Source: Loktanella sp. DSM 29012 (lineage in GTDB: Bacteria > Pseudomonadota > Alphaproteobacteria > Rhodobacterales > Rhodobacteraceae). Taken from it: a stretch of DNA of 64,000 bases. The translations under genes and the position numbers were made by a program. The DNA is taken from assembly GCF_900110705.1 (NCBI RefSeq), contig NZ_FOEJ01000006.1, forward strand, positions 82,916 to 146,915, written 5' to 3'. Under the pieces are notes generated by a model. The model made no database searches, was not told the origin of the DNA, and was given only the letters and a program-made list of their open reading frames with translations. Shown in pieces: positions 17,453 through 27,800 of the stretch (position 1 is its first letter; each line of letters opens with the position of its first letter).

Positions 17453-17490
17453 GCCTCGCCGGCGGGGCAGATATTTCTGACCAGAAGAAG
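17453..17490 (+). repeat. Intergenic repeat, copy 2
   Basis: GCCTCGCCGGCGGGGCAG followed by ATATTTCTGACCAGAAGAAG (17471-17490). The second part matches copy 1 (4782-4801) at 19 of 20 positions, and the GCCTC...CGGCGGG part matches the inverted copy 3 (54819-54850). It lies between the channel gene and the tkt terminator. Confidence 0.65.
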
Positions 17491-17491
17491 A

Positions 17492-17518
17492 CAGGGGGCA
17501 GCGCGATGCGGCCCCCTG
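17492..17518 (-). terminator. Hairpin downstream of tkt
   Basis: An 8-bp stem CAGGGGGC / GCCCCCTG with an 11-base loop, 8 bases beyond the tkt stop on the minus strand. No clear T-tract on that side (CTTCTTCTGG follows). Likely a 3'-end structure, weakly terminator-like. Confidence 0.45.
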
Positions 17519-17526
17519 CGGCCGGT

Positions 17527-19542
17527 TTAAAGCAGGTCGCGCGCGGCGGTGGCGACGGCCTCTGCTGTGATGCCGAACTTTTCGAACAACTCTTCTGCCG
17601 GGGCAGAGGCACCAAAGCTGTCCATGCCGACGAATGCGGATTTTTTCGCAGCACCGCGTTCACCCATCAGGATCATGTCCCAGGACTGGCGCACGCCAGC
17701 CTCGACGGCGACGCGGACTGGCCCTGCGGGCAGCACGCGGCGGCGATAGGCCTCGTCCTGTAGCATGAACAATTCCATGCAGGGCATGGACACCACGCGG
17801 GTACCGATACCTTCGGCCTGAAGTGCGTCGCGTGCCTGCATGGCAAGATGCACCTCGGACCCGGTGGCGATCAGGATCACGCTGCGCTTGCCCTCGGCCT
17901 CGGCCAGCACGTAGCCGCCGAATGCGGTGAGGTTCTTGGTCTTGAGCTCTGTCCGGACGGCGGGCAGGTTTTGCCGAGACAGCGCCAGAACAGAGGGTGT
18001 TTTGGTGTCCGTCAGCGCCAGTTCCCAGGCCTCGGCGGTTTCGACCGTGTCGGCAGGGCGGAACACGTTGGTGTTCGGTGTGGCGCGCAGCATCGACAGA
18101 TGTTCGACCGGCTGGTGGGTCGGGCCGTCCTCGCCCAGACCGATGCTGTCGTGGGTCATGACATAGACCGCAGGAACCGCCATCAGTGCCGACAGGCGCA
18201 TGGCACCTCGTGCGTAATCGGTAAAGCACATGAAGGTGCCGCCGTAGGGACGCACGCCACCATGAAGCACCATGCCATTCATGGCCGCCGCCATGCCGTG
18301 TTCGCGGATGCCGTAGTGGATGTAGCGCCCCTTGCGGTTGGCAGGGCTGAATACGCCCATGTCGGAGGATTTCGTGTTGTTGGACCCGGTCAGATCGGCA
18401 GAGCCGCCGATGGTTTCGGGCATGATCGGGTTGATCACCTCGAGCACGTTTTCCGATGCCTTGCGGGTCGCGACCTTGGGCAGTGTTTCAGTCGCCTGTT
18501 TCTTGAACGCGCGGATGGTGGAGGCAAGCTTCTTGGGGGCCTCCAGGTCATAGGCGCGGTTGAATTCCTTTTGCTTGGCGTCCGACAGTTTGGCGAAACG
18601 GTCGTGCCATGCGGCATGCGCGTTCTGGCCGCGGGTGCCCATGTCTTCCCACTGCTGCTTGACCTCGGCGGGCACCTCATAGGGGCCGTAGTGCCAGTCG
18701 TAGACCTGCTTGGCGTCGGTCAGCTGGGCGGGATCGGTCAGGGCACCGTGACCTTTGGACGTGTCCTGTGCGGCATGACCCAGTGCGATATGGGTCTTGC
18801 AGGCGATCATGGACGGGCGCGGATCGGCCTTGGCCGCGATGATGGCCGCGTCGATCGCGTCGGGGTCATGACCGTCGATGGACAACACATGCCAACCGGA
18901 CGCCGTAAAACGCGCGGCCTGGTCAGTGATGTCGGCGATGCCCACATGACCGTCGATTGTGATGTCGTTGTTGTCAAAGAACACGATGAGGTGGCCCAGT
19001 TCCTGCATCCCGGCAAGGCCGATGGCCTCTTGGCTGATGCCTTCCATCAGGCAGCCGTCACCGGCCATGACGTAGGTGTAGTGATTGACGATCTTGTCGC
19101 CCCAGACGGCGCGCTGATGGGCCTCTGCGATGGCAAAGCCGACCGCGTTGGAAATGCCCTGACCCAATGGTCCGGTCGTGACCTCGACGCCAGCGCCGTG
19201 GCCGTATTCGGGATGGCCTGCGGTATAGGCCCCCCACTGGCGAAAGTTCTTGATCTGCTCCAGCGGGAAATCCGCGTAGCCCGTCAGGTGCAGCAGCGAA
19301 TACAGCAGCATCGAGCCGTGACCGGCGGACAGGATGAAACGGTCGCGGTCGGGCCAGTGCGGTGTCTTGGGGTCGAAATTCAGATGCTTTTCGAACAACA
19401 CGGTCGCCACGTCCGCCATGCCCATCGGCATGCCGGAATGGCCCGAGTTCGCGCCGGCCACGGCATCGAGTGTCAGCGCGCGGATCGCGGCGGCCTTTTT
19501 CCAATGGGCGGGATGTGCGGACTTGAGGGTTTCGATATCCAT
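17527..19542 (-). CDS. tkt: Transketolase
   Basis: A 671-residue thiamine-diphosphate enzyme of the pentose phosphate and Calvin-type pathways, transferring two-carbon units between sugar phosphates. Seen: an N-terminal [24 protein letters not shown], the ThDP motif starting [13 protein letters not shown] and running to [29 protein letters not shown] and the [18 protein letters not shown] block. The start [11 protein letters not shown] is chosen because AGGA precedes it and the family N-terminus aligns; 20 upstream in-frame codons are ignored. Sits in a central-carbon neighbourhood with two gap genes. Confidence 0.95.
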   Translation of the reverse strand: MDIETLKSAHPAHWKKAAAIRALTLDAVAGANSGHSGMPMGMADVATVLFEKHLNFDPKTPHWPDRDRFILSAGHGSMLLYSLLHLTGYADFPLEQIKNFRQWGAYTAGHPEYGHGAGVEVTTGPLGQGISNAVGFAIAEAHQRAVWGDKIVNHYTYVMAGDGCLMEGISQEAIGLAGMQELGHLIVFFDNNDITIDGHVGIADITDQAARFTASGWHVLSIDGHDPDAIDAAIIAAKADPRPSMIACKTHIALGHAAQDTSKGHGALTDPAQLTDAKQVYDWHYGPYEVPAEVKQQWEDMGTRGQNAHAAWHDRFAKLSDAKQKEFNRAYDLEAPKKLASTIRAFKKQATETLPKVATRKASENVLEVINPIMPETIGGSADLTGSNNTKSSDMGVFSPANRKGRYIHYGIREHGMAAAMNGMVLHGGVRPYGGTFMCFTDYARGAMRLSALMAVPAVYVMTHDSIGLGEDGPTHQPVEHLSMLRATPNTNVFRPADTVETAEAWELALTDTKTPSVLALSRQNLPAVRTELKTKNLTAFGGYVLAEAEGKRSVILIATGSEVHLAMQARDALQAEGIGTRVVSMPCMELFMLQDEAYRRRVLPAGPVRVAVEAGVRQSWDMILMGERGAAKKSAFVGMDSFGASAPAEELFEKFGITAEAVATAARDLL

Positions 19543-19692
19543 GTGGTGTTCCTGACGGGTGCAAAACAAAGTTGGTCGTGTCATATCAGGCGAACCGGTC
19601 AATTCAAGCGCGCCATTTGTGTGGATGCGACCGATGACTTAGGGTTTGGCGCGGAACAACGCCGAATCGTGTGATAAAGGACCGTTGAAGAG

Positions 19693-20142
19693 ATGAACGA
19701 TCTCAAGAGCCTGGAATACCGGATCAACACGGCATTGGACCGGATCAGATCCCATGTCGGCGAACAGGCGGGCCAATCTGACCTGCGGGCGCAACTGGCC
19801 ACGCAGCAGGCTGCGAATGCAGACCTCGAGGATCGGGTCGCCGCACTCAAGGCGCGTCAGGATGACAAGATCGCCAAGCTGGAGGCCGAGGTCGCCGCAC
19901 ATGCCGACCGCATGACAGAGCTGGACGGCGCGTTGCAACGCCTGCGCGCTGCGAATGCCGATCTGCGCGAAGAGGCGGATGCGCTGCGGCAGGCGGCAAT
20001 GGAAGGTGTGCCCGATGCGGCGGATATCAATCGCGCGCTGATCGCGGAGGTCGAGGCCCTGCAGGCTGACCGTGCAGCCGAGGCCGCAGAGGTGGCCGCT
20101 TTGCTGGGCGAATTGAAACCTGCACTGCAACAGGAGGGCTGA
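19693..20142 (+). CDS. Coiled-coil protein preceding zapA
   Basis: A 149-residue, almost wholly helical, alanine/aspartate/glutamate-rich protein with long heptad stretches (about residues 25-105) and no cysteines or membrane segment. It ends 2 bp before zapA, so the two are co-transcribed and probably functionally linked. By composition and context it may be a ZapB-like or other divisome coiled coil; that is inference, as no sequence signature proves it. Confidence 0.75.
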   Translation: MNDLKSLEYRINTALDRIRSHVGEQAGQSDLRAQLATQQAANADLEDRVAALKARQDDKIAKLEAEVAAHADRMTELDGALQRLRAANADLREEADALRQAAMEGVPDAADINRALIAEVEALQADRAAEAAEVAALLGELKPALQQEG

Positions 20143-20144
20143 TC

Positions 20145-20540
20145 ATGCCGCAAGTCGAGATCACAATCGGTGGCCGCGTGTTCGAGGTGGCCTGTCAGGA
20201 CGGCGAGGAACATTTCCTGCGCACAGCCTCGGCCATGCTGGATGAAGAGGCGCAGCATCTGTCCAGCCAGATCGGGCGCATGCCTGAATCGCGGATGTTG
20301 CTGATGTCTGGCCTGATGCTGGCCGACCGGACTGCCGGTATTGCAGAGCGTCTGCGCGAGGTCGAGCTGGAACTGGAAAGTCTGCAGGCCCAGATCGCCG
20401 AAGCCCAATCACGCCCGGCCGAGCGGATCGAGGTGCCGGTCATTCCAGCCGAAGTGACCGATGCCTTTGCCGAGATCGCGGCCCGCGCGGAGGCATTGGC
20501 AGATTCGCTGGACAACACGCAAAAGGCCGACCCGTCCTAG
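20145..20540 (+). CDS. zapA: Cell division protein ZapA
   Basis: A 131-residue protein. The N-terminal half MPQVEITIGGRVFEVACQDGEEHFLRTASAMLDEE and the SRMLLMSGLMLADR helix match the ZapA head and start of its coiled-coil stalk; ZapA cross-links FtsZ protofilaments at the Z-ring. The C-terminal ~40 residues extend the stalk with a variable proline-containing region. Two bases separate it from the preceding coiled-coil gene, so the start at ATG 20145 is secure. Confidence 0.88.
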   Translation: MPQVEITIGGRVFEVACQDGEEHFLRTASAMLDEEAQHLSSQIGRMPESRMLLMSGLMLADRTAGIAERLREVELELESLQAQIAEAQSRPAERIEVPVIPAEVTDAFAEIAARAEALADSLDNTQKADPS

Positions 20541-20548
20541 GGTCGGCC
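20525..20548. terminator. Hairpin overlapping the zapA stop codon
   Basis: A perfect 9-bp stem GGCCGACCC / GGGTCGGCC with a 6-base loop; the zapA TAG lies in the loop and first stem base. There is no T-run on the plus side; on the minus side AAAA (20521-20524) gives four T. It may end transcription from both zapA and the convergent grxD gene. Confidence 0.55.
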
Positions 20549-20595
20549 CAACACTGCGTGAATAAGCGCCCAGTGACGGGCGCGTGGTCTGTGGG

Positions 20596-20955
20596 TCAGG
20601 CGTTGGCTTCGCGGATCTTGTCGGCTGCGGCCTTGTCAAACGCGATGTCATTTTCTGTGAGCAATGTATCCAGTTCACCCGAAAGCGTCATTTCGGTGAT
20701 GATATCGCACCCACCCACGAATTCGCCCTTGACGTAAAGCTGCGGAATCGTCGGCCAGTCGGAGTAATCCTTGATGCCCTGGCGCACGCCGTCGTCGGCC
20801 AGCACGTTCACGTCCGTGTATTCAATGCCCATAAAGTTCAGCACGCCTGCCACGCGGCTGGAAAAACCGCACTGCGGCATCGTTTTCGTGCCTTTCATGA
20901 ACAGGACGACGTCGTTGCTGGTGACGGTTTGCTTGATCTGGTCTTCGGCGGTCAT
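20596..20955 (-). CDS. grxD: Monothiol glutaredoxin (Grx4/Grx5 type)
   Basis: A 119-residue CGFS glutaredoxin. The active site MPQCGFSSR places the single catalytic cysteine at residue 29, preceded by [31 protein letters not shown] supplies the cis-Pro and glutathione-binding parts. Such proteins bind and transfer [2Fe-2S] clusters together with BolA proteins, whose gene lies 53 bp upstream in the same orientation. Start at MTAEDQIK with AAGGA ahead of it; a much longer in-frame extension overlaps bolA and is rejected. Confidence 0.94.
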   Translation of the reverse strand: MTAEDQIKQTVTSNDVVLFMKGTKTMPQCGFSSRVAGVLNFMGIEYTDVNVLADDGVRQGIKDYSDWPTIPQLYVKGEFVGGCDIITEMTLSGELDTLLTENDIAFDKAAADKIREANA

Positions 20956-21008
20956 GGTCTGGTCCTTTTTGAGGGGGATCAAATTTTCTGCGAAAATTTG
21001 CGCGCGGT

Positions 21009-21245
21009 TCAATCGGGTGCGCGTGTGGTCAGGGCGAGGGCATGCAGCTCGCCATTGCTGCCATCCATCTTGCCCTTGAGGGCGGCATAGACGGCACGTT
21101 GCTGCTGCACGCGATTCTTGCCCGCAAAGCTGGCATCGACGACTTCGGCTGCGAAATGTGCGCCATCGTCGCCCTGCACCGTAATCTTGGCGTCGGGAAA
21201 TTCCGCGCGGATCAGGGCTTCGATTTCGTGGGCTGTGATGGGCAT
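21009..21245 (-). CDS. BolA family protein
   Basis: A 78-residue protein with the BolA fold signature: [31 protein letters not shown], then [20 protein letters not shown] and the C-terminal [11 protein letters not shown]. The His in GELHAL is the conserved cluster-ligating residue with CGFS glutaredoxins. An AAGGAG ribosome site precedes the ATG. The bolA-grxD pair is a conserved iron-sulfur/iron-sensing module; the likely partner is the gene just downstream. The IbaG/BolA2 branch is suggested by the short length. Confidence 0.92.
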   Translation of the reverse strand: MPITAHEIEALIRAEFPDAKITVQGDDGAHFAAEVVDASFAGKNRVQQQRAVYAALKGKMDGSNGELHALALTTRAPD

Positions 21246-21351
21246 TGTCGGCTCCTTGCAGGCTTTTCAATAACCTATGAACGCGCCGCAGCGGGGGCAA
21301 GGGCCAGTGTGGGTGCCGCGGCGCGTTTGTCCGCGCCGCGGCAGCGCGGGA

Positions 21352-23511
21352 TCAGGCCAGATGTCTGGCAAAGGCCCCGTGATAGACCGCGGCAAGATCG
21401 GCCAGCGGTGCGCTGGACGCGCCGAATGTGATGTCGCTGCCACCGGCCTGACCCAAGCGCGCAAGCGGCACGCCAGCGGCGGCTGCGGCCGCAAACAGGG
21501 CCTCGGCACCGTCAAAGGATGCGGCGATCAGATAGCGCGCCTGATCCTCTGCAAACAGCTGGGCGGTGTCATCGGTTTCGACGGTGATGCCGATATCGGC
21601 TGCCACCGCCATTTCGAATGCCGCAAGCGCAAGCCCGCCGTCCGACAGGTCGGTGCAGGCCGTGATGGCGCTGCGGTTGGCACGGATGAAATCGCCATGT
21701 GTACGCTCCGCCACCAGGTCGACCGTAGGTGCATCGCCTTCGACGCGGCCCAGGTGTTCGGCCAGCAGCGCTGTCTGGCCCATGTGACCCGCCGTTTCGC
21801 CCAGCAGCAGTAGCATGTGACCGGTTTCCAACTGACCTGTGATGGCCTGTGTGTAATCGGCAATCAGTCCGACGGCACCGATGGTCGGCGTGGGCAGAAT
21901 GCCCTTGCCGTCTGTTTCGTTATACAGCGACACGTTGCCGGACACGATCGGCATGTCCAGCGCCTTGACGGCGTCACCGATCCCTTTGATCGCGCCGACG
22001 AACTGACCCATGATGCGGGGCTTTTCGGGATTGCCAAAGTTCATGTTGTCGGTGGTCGCCAGTGGTGTGGCACCGACGGCAGTGAGGTTGCGGTAGGCCT
22101 CTGCCACGGCTTGTGCGCCACCCTGATAGGGATTTGCAAAAACATAGCGCGGCGTCACGTCAGACGTGAAGGCCAGTGCCTTTTGCGTGCCGTGCACGCG
22201 GATGATGCCTGATCCTGCGCCGGGGGTGCGCAGCGTATCGGCCATCACCTGGCTGTCGTATTGCTCATAGACCCACGCCTTGCTGGCGTAGTTCGGGCTG
22301 CCGATCAGGCTGCGCAGACCGTCGATCGGGTCGACGTGTGGTACGTCACCCACGGGTGCGGCGGCTGGCGTTTCTTCCCACGGGCGGTCGTATTCGGGGG
22401 CGGTGGACGATAGCTTGGACAGCGGCAGATCGGCCTTTACCTCGCCGTTGTGGAGGATCAGGAACCGGTCCTCTGCAATGGTTTCGCCCACGATGGCGAA
22501 ATCGAGGTCCCATTTCACGAAGACCGCACGGGCCTCTGCCTCCAGCTCTGGCTTGAGCACCATCAGCATCCGTTCCTGGGATTCCGACAGCATCATCTCG
22601 TAGGCGGTCATGCCGGTTTCGCGCTGTGGCACGTCCTCGAGGTTGAGCTTGACACCCAAACCGCCCTTGTCGCCCATCTCGACCGCAGAACAGGTCAGGC
22701 CGGCGGCCCCCATATCCTGAATGGAAATCACGGCCCCCGTGGCCATCAGTTCCAGCGTCGCCTCCATCAGGCGTTTTTCGGTGAACGGATCGCCAACCTG
22801 CACCGTGGGGCGCTTGTCCTCGATCGTGTCGTCGAATTCGGCGCTGGCCATGGTGGCACCGCCCACGCCGTCGCGGCCGGTTTTGGCCCCCAGATAGACG
22901 ACGGGCATCCCGACGCCCGATGCAGCGGAATAGAAAATCTTGTCCGCGTCAGCGAGCCCGGCAGCGAATGCGTTCACAAGGCAGTTGCCGTTGTAGGATT
23001 TGTCAAAGCGGACTTCGCCGCCGACAGTGGGCACGCCGAAACAATTGCCATAGCCACCGACACCAGCCACGACACCGCTGACCAGTGATTTCGTCTTGGG
23101 GTGGGTGGGTTCGCCAAAGGACAGCGAATTCATCGCCGCGATGGGGCGGGCGCCCATGGTGAAAACATCGCGCAGAATGCCGCCAACGCCGGTGGCCGCA
23201 CCCTGATATGGCTCGATATAGCTGGGGTGATTGTGGCTTTCCATCTTGAACACCACGGCCTGACCGTCACCGATATCCACGACGCCCGCGTTTTCGCCGG
23301 GGCCGCAGATGACCTGTGGGCCGGTTGTGGGCAGCGTGCGCAGCCAGCGTTTGGATGACTTGTAGGAACAGTGTTCGTTCCACATCGCGGAAAAGATGCC
23401 CATTTCCGTAAATGTCGGGTGCCGTCCGAGGATTTTCAGCACCTCTTGCCATTCGTCGGGCGAAAACCCGTGTGCTGCGATGACGTCGGCGGTGATGATC
23501 GGATCGGACAT
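21352..23511 (-). CDS. purL: Phosphoribosylformylglycinamidine synthase subunit PurL
   Basis: A 719-residue small-type PurL, which with PurS and PurQ converts FGAR to FGAM in purine synthesis. The N-terminus [28 protein letters not shown] leads into the conserved [22 protein letters not shown] block, and ATP- and substrate-binding blocks follow ([55 protein letters not shown]). purS and purQ are not in the window. The bolA gene follows on the same strand after 106 bp. Confidence 0.96.
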   Translation of the reverse strand: MSDPIITADVIAAHGFSPDEWQEVLKILGRHPTFTEMGIFSAMWNEHCSYKSSKRWLRTLPTTGPQVICGPGENAGVVDIGDGQAVVFKMESHNHPSYIEPYQGAATGVGGILRDVFTMGARPIAAMNSLSFGEPTHPKTKSLVSGVVAGVGGYGNCFGVPTVGGEVRFDKSYNGNCLVNAFAAGLADADKIFYSAASGVGMPVVYLGAKTGRDGVGGATMASAEFDDTIEDKRPTVQVGDPFTEKRLMEATLELMATGAVISIQDMGAAGLTCSAVEMGDKGGLGVKLNLEDVPQRETGMTAYEMMLSESQERMLMVLKPELEAEARAVFVKWDLDFAIVGETIAEDRFLILHNGEVKADLPLSKLSSTAPEYDRPWEETPAAAPVGDVPHVDPIDGLRSLIGSPNYASKAWVYEQYDSQVMADTLRTPGAGSGIIRVHGTQKALAFTSDVTPRYVFANPYQGGAQAVAEAYRNLTAVGATPLATTDNMNFGNPEKPRIMGQFVGAIKGIGDAVKALDMPIVSGNVSLYNETDGKGILPTPTIGAVGLIADYTQAITGQLETGHMLLLLGETAGHMGQTALLAEHLGRVEGDAPTVDLVAERTHGDFIRANRSAITACTDLSDGGLALAAFEMAVAADIGITVETDDTAQLFAEDQARYLIAASFDGAEALFAAAAAAGVPLARLGQAGGSDITFGASSAPLADLAAVYHGAFARHLA

Positions 23512-23594
23512 AAAAGATTCCCCACGAGCTGTTCTGTGCCTTTTAGGGGAGGCTGGGACGAAGGGGAAGGTGATCCTTTGGCCGCGCTTCAGGC

Positions 23595-23623
23595 AAAAAA
23601 AATGCCGGGCACAAAGGCCCGGC
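23595..23623 (-). terminator. Intrinsic terminator of the lysR gene at 23775
   Basis: On the minus strand a 7-bp perfect stem GCCGGGC / GCCCGGC with a 6-base loop is followed by an eight-T tract (23595-23602). It lies about 150 bp beyond the lysR stop and 84 bp before purL, separating the two units. Confidence 0.85.
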
Positions 23624-23774
23624 GCAGTCCAACAGGGAGGTAGAGGCACACCAAATGATGTTTTTGCCTCTGTTTCAGCAGATAGGGCGCAAGGATTAAG
23701 CGATCAAGAAAAAACCATACGCGCGCGTGCAGACCCGCTATGTGATGCGTGCATGGCGCAACACTCGCTGAGGT

Positions 23775-24683
23775 TTAGTCTTCGCGCCCGAGCTCTGCCA
23801 ATGATCTGCGATGGGCGAAGATTTCGTCCTGAACGAAATCCCGAAACGCCATGATCCGTTTCGACTGCCGCAATTCCTCGGGGTAGGCGAGGAAGACGGG
23901 AACCTCTCCGCTTTCGAGGGATGGCAAGCAGCGTACGAGGTGGGGGAAATCCTGCACCACATAGTCAGGCAGGACGCCGACGCCGAGGTTGTTGATGACG
24001 CCCTGCAGGACGCCGTAATAGTTGTTCACCGTAAAGATCGACGTCACCTCATGTGACAGCAGGTGATGGATCAGCGTGGCACCGGCGCTGACCTGGGTCG
24101 ACGACAGCTGTTGGCAGATCAGGCGATGGTTCGAAATGTCGGTGATGTTGTCCAGCGGGCGGCGCTGGTCGAGGTAGGCTTGTGTTGCGTACAGACGCAT
24201 GCGCACGCTCATCAGGCGTTTGCGGATCAAGTCTGCCTGTGACGGTTCCTTCATGCGGATGGCGACATCTGCCTCGCGCATGGGCAGATCCAGCACACGT
24301 TCCTCGAGCATCAGGTCGATCTTGATGTCGGGATACATCTCGTAGAGTTTGGGCAGGCGCGGGGCGAGCCAGAGAGTGCCGAAACCGGTGGTCGTGGTGA
24401 CGCGCAATTCCCCGAACACCTCTTCTTCGCTGTCACGAATGCGGGCTGCGGCCGCGTCAAGGCGGCGGTTCATGGATTTCGTGGCATCGAACAGCAGTTC
24501 ACCCTGTTCGGTGAGAATCAGTCCACGCGCATGACGGTGGAAAAGCGTGGTGTTCAGCGTCTCTTCGAGGGCGCGGATCTGGCGGCTGACCGCCGATTGC
24601 GACAGGTGCAGGACATCGCCTGCATGGGTCAGTGACCCCGCATCCGCAACCGCGTGAAATATTCGAAGCTTATCCCAGTCCAT
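23775..24683 (-). CDS. LysR-family transcriptional regulator
   Basis: A 302-residue regulator starting MDWDKLRIFHAVADAGSLTHAGDVLHLSQSAVSRQIRALE, a textbook LysR helix-turn-helix (about residues 4-63), followed by an effector domain with GELRVTTTTGFGTLWLAPRLPKLYEMYP. It is divergent from the indolepyruvate oxidoreductase gene with 146 bp between starts, so it is the natural candidate regulator of that gene. The effector is unknown. Confidence 0.92.
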   Translation of the reverse strand: MDWDKLRIFHAVADAGSLTHAGDVLHLSQSAVSRQIRALEETLNTTLFHRHARGLILTEQGELLFDATKSMNRRLDAAAARIRDSEEEVFGELRVTTTTGFGTLWLAPRLPKLYEMYPDIKIDLMLEERVLDLPMREADVAIRMKEPSQADLIRKRLMSVRMRLYATQAYLDQRRPLDNITDISNHRLICQQLSSTQVSAGATLIHHLLSHEVTSIFTVNNYYGVLQGVINNLGVGVLPDYVVQDFPHLVRCLPSLESGEVPVFLAYPEELRQSKRIMAFRDFVQDEIFAHRRSLAELGRED

Positions 24684-24713
24684 GACCCGCCCGTAGTGCC
24701 TTAAATTATTTGT

Positions 24714-24724
24714 AGTTTGAAACT
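24714..24724. promoter_or_regulatory. LysR-type palindrome upstream of the regulator
   Basis: AGTTTGAAACT is an 11-bp palindrome (AGTTT-G-AAACT), 31 bases upstream of the lysR start in the divergent gap. Its shape and place fit a LysR autoregulatory site; binding is inferred. Confidence 0.35.
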
Positions 24725-24782
24725 TGGTTACGCTGACTCTGTTAAATATACAATCAAAGCCGCCCTCGGAATTATTCTTTGT

Positions 24783-24801
24783 AGGTCAGCAAATGTGACC
24801 T
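24783..24801. promoter_or_regulatory. Inverted repeat just upstream of indolepyruvate oxidoreductase
   Basis: AGGTCA-N7-TGACCT, a perfect 6-bp inverted repeat, ends 28 bases before the ATG at 24830, where it could overlap the transcription start. It does not have LysR-type shape, so a second regulator is possible. Confidence 0.4.
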
Positions 24802-24829
24802 AAGATGCCTGTATTGCAGGGAGGTTTGC

Positions 24830-27800
24830 ATGACACGTCAAGATATTTCGCTAAACGATCGGTTTGATCTGTCCAAGCGGCATGTGTTGCTGAACGGAAC
24901 ACAGGCACTGGTGCGGTTGATGCTCATGCAGCGGGCACGTGATGCACGCGCCGGGCTGAATACCGCCGGTTATGTGACTGGATATCGTGGCTCGCCGCTG
25001 GGCGCTGTGGACATGCAGATGGCGCGTGCGGCCAAATCGCTGACTGACGCCCAGGTAACGTTTCAGCCTGGCCTGAACGAGGATCTGGCGGCAACCGCAC
25101 TCTGGGGTAGTCAGCAAGCCGAGCTGCGCGGCGAGGGGAAATACGACGGCGTGTTCGGCCTGTGGTACGGCAAGGGGCCGGGTGTGGACCGGTCCGGCGA
25201 TGTGATGCGGCATGCCAACATGGCGGGCACATCGCCGGACGGTGGTGTCATCATGGCGATGGGTGACGACCACACGGGTGAATCCAGCACCACGCTGCAT
25301 CAGTCCGATTTCGCGATGATCGACGCCTACATGCCGATCGTCAGCCCTGCCGGTGTCCAGGAGGTGCTGGATTATGGCCTCTATGCCTGGGCGCTGTCGC
25401 GCTATGCAGGCGTCTGGGTCGGTCTCAAGACGATGAAGGACACGATCGAGGTCACCTCTGTCGTGGACGGCGACCCGCACCGGCTGTCATTCGTGACACC
25501 CGACCTGGCCCTCCCGCCTGAGGGGCTAAACATTCGCCTTGTCGATACGCCCGTCGCCCAAGAGGCACGGATGATCGACCATAAACGGTTTGCGGCAGAG
25601 GCGTTCAGCCGGGCCAACAAGATGGATCAGCGCAAGTGGGGCAAGCACGGTGCCAGGATCGGTTTTGTCGCCGCGGGCAAGAACTGGCTGGATTTGCAGC
25701 ACGCCCTGTCACTGCTGGGCATCGACGCGCAAGAGGCCGAGCGTCTGGGTATCACCACCTACAAGGTCGGTCAGGTCTGGCCGTTGGACATGGCGGGATT
25801 TCACGATTTCGCGGCAGGTCTCGATCTGGTGGTCGTGGTCGAGGAAAAACGCAAGCTGATCGAGGTGCAGGTCAAGGAGGCGCTGTTCGACGACACCAAC
25901 ACCCGGGTGTACGGCTGGCACAAGGGCGATGAACATTCCGCCGGTCGCCGCGAAGAGATTTTTCCGACGCGCTATGCGCTGGACCCGATCTGGATCGCGG
26001 AAAAACTGGGCGGCATCCTGGTCGAAGAAGGCTGCGCCTCGGACGGTGTGATGCAGGGGTTGGATGCGCTGGCAGAGGCGCGCCGCGCCGACAATGTGCC
26101 GGAAATCGCGGCACGTTTGCCGTATTTCTGTTCGGGCTGTCCGCATAATTCCAGCACCAAGGTGCCGGAGGGATCGCGCGCCTATGCGGGGATCGGGTGT
26201 CACTACATGGTGCAATGGATGGACCGCGACACCGTTGGTTTCACCCAGATGGGCGGCGAGGGCGCGAACTGGGTCGGTGAGGCCCCGTTCAGCAAGACGG
26301 GCCATGTGTTCCAGAACCTCGGTGACGGGACCTATAACCATTCCGGCGTGCAGGCGATCCGCTTTGCCCTGATGGCGGGGACGACCATCACCTATAAAAT
26401 CCTGTATAATGACGCTGTCGCCATGACGGGCGGGCAGGGTAACGACGGCGGTCTGACGGCCGAGCAGATCGTGCGCGAACTGCTGGCGATGGGCGTGCGC
26501 GACGTGCGCGTCGTCTATGACGAAAAAGAGGACGTGGATGCATCCCACTTTCCCAGCGGTGTGCCGCTGGCGGAACGGTCAGAACTGCCGCGCGTGCAGG
26601 CGGAACTGGCAAAGGTGTCGGGCGTCAGCGCCTTGGTCTACATCCAGACCTGTGCCGCCGAAAAACGCAGACGCCGCAAGCGTGGCCAGTTTCCCGAACC
26701 CGACAAACGCGTGTTCATCAACACGGACGTCTGCGAAGGCTGCGGCGACTGCGGTGTGCAATCGAACTGCGTGTCGATCGTCCCCGTTGAAACCGAACTG
26801 GGGCGCAAACGCGCCATCGACCAATCGTCCTGCAACAAGGATTTTTCCTGCGTCAAGGGCTTCTGCCCGTCCTTTGTGACCGTTGCAGGCGCGCAGTTGA
26901 AAAAGGCCGCGACGACAACCGTGGATGTGGGCGACCTGCCGTTGGCGGACCTGCCTGCGATCAGTGGCACCCATAACGTCGTGATCACCGGTGTGGGCGG
27001 CACAGGTGTCGTCACGATTGGTGCCGTGCTGGCGATGGCGGCGCATCTGGACGGCAAGGGTGCTGGCATGATGGAAATGGCCGGCCTCGCACAAAAGGGT
27101 GGGGCCGTGCACATCCATTGCCGCCTGGCGGAACGGCCCGAGGATATCAGCGCGATCCGCGTGGCCACGGGCGAATGCGATGCCTTGATCGGTGGCGATC
27201 TGGTGGTCAGTGCAGGGGCCAAGACGCTGGGCCTGATGAAAACCGGGCGCACGCGCGGTGTCGTGAACGCGCATGAGATCATCACCGGCGATTTCACCCG
27301 CAACACGGAATTTCAACTGCCCGTGGACGAATTGAAGCTTAGCCTGACGCGGCGGTTGCAGGACAAGGTGGCGCTGTTCGACGCGACCGAACTGGCCAAG
27401 GCGACGATGGGCGACAGCATCTATTCGAACATGATGATCTTTGGCGCGGCCTGGCAGATGGGCGCGATTCCCGTGTCGCTGGACGCCATTCTGCGTGCCA
27501 TTGAACTGAACGGTGCGGCCGTGGATCGTAACAAACAGGCGTTCGACCTAGGGCGCTGGGCGGTGCTGCACCCTGAACGGGCCGCGCGGGTGTCGGAACC
27601 GCAGGTCGTCGCATTGCCCAAATCGCTGGACGACCGGATCGCATTCCGCGTCGATCACCTGACCGCCTACCAGAACAAGCGGTTGGCGAAACGCTATCTG
27701 CGGATGGTGGATCGTTTCAGTGACGCCGCGATGCGCGAGGCAGTGGCGCTGGGTTATCACAAACTGCTGGCCTACAAGGACGAATACGAAGTCGCCCGCT

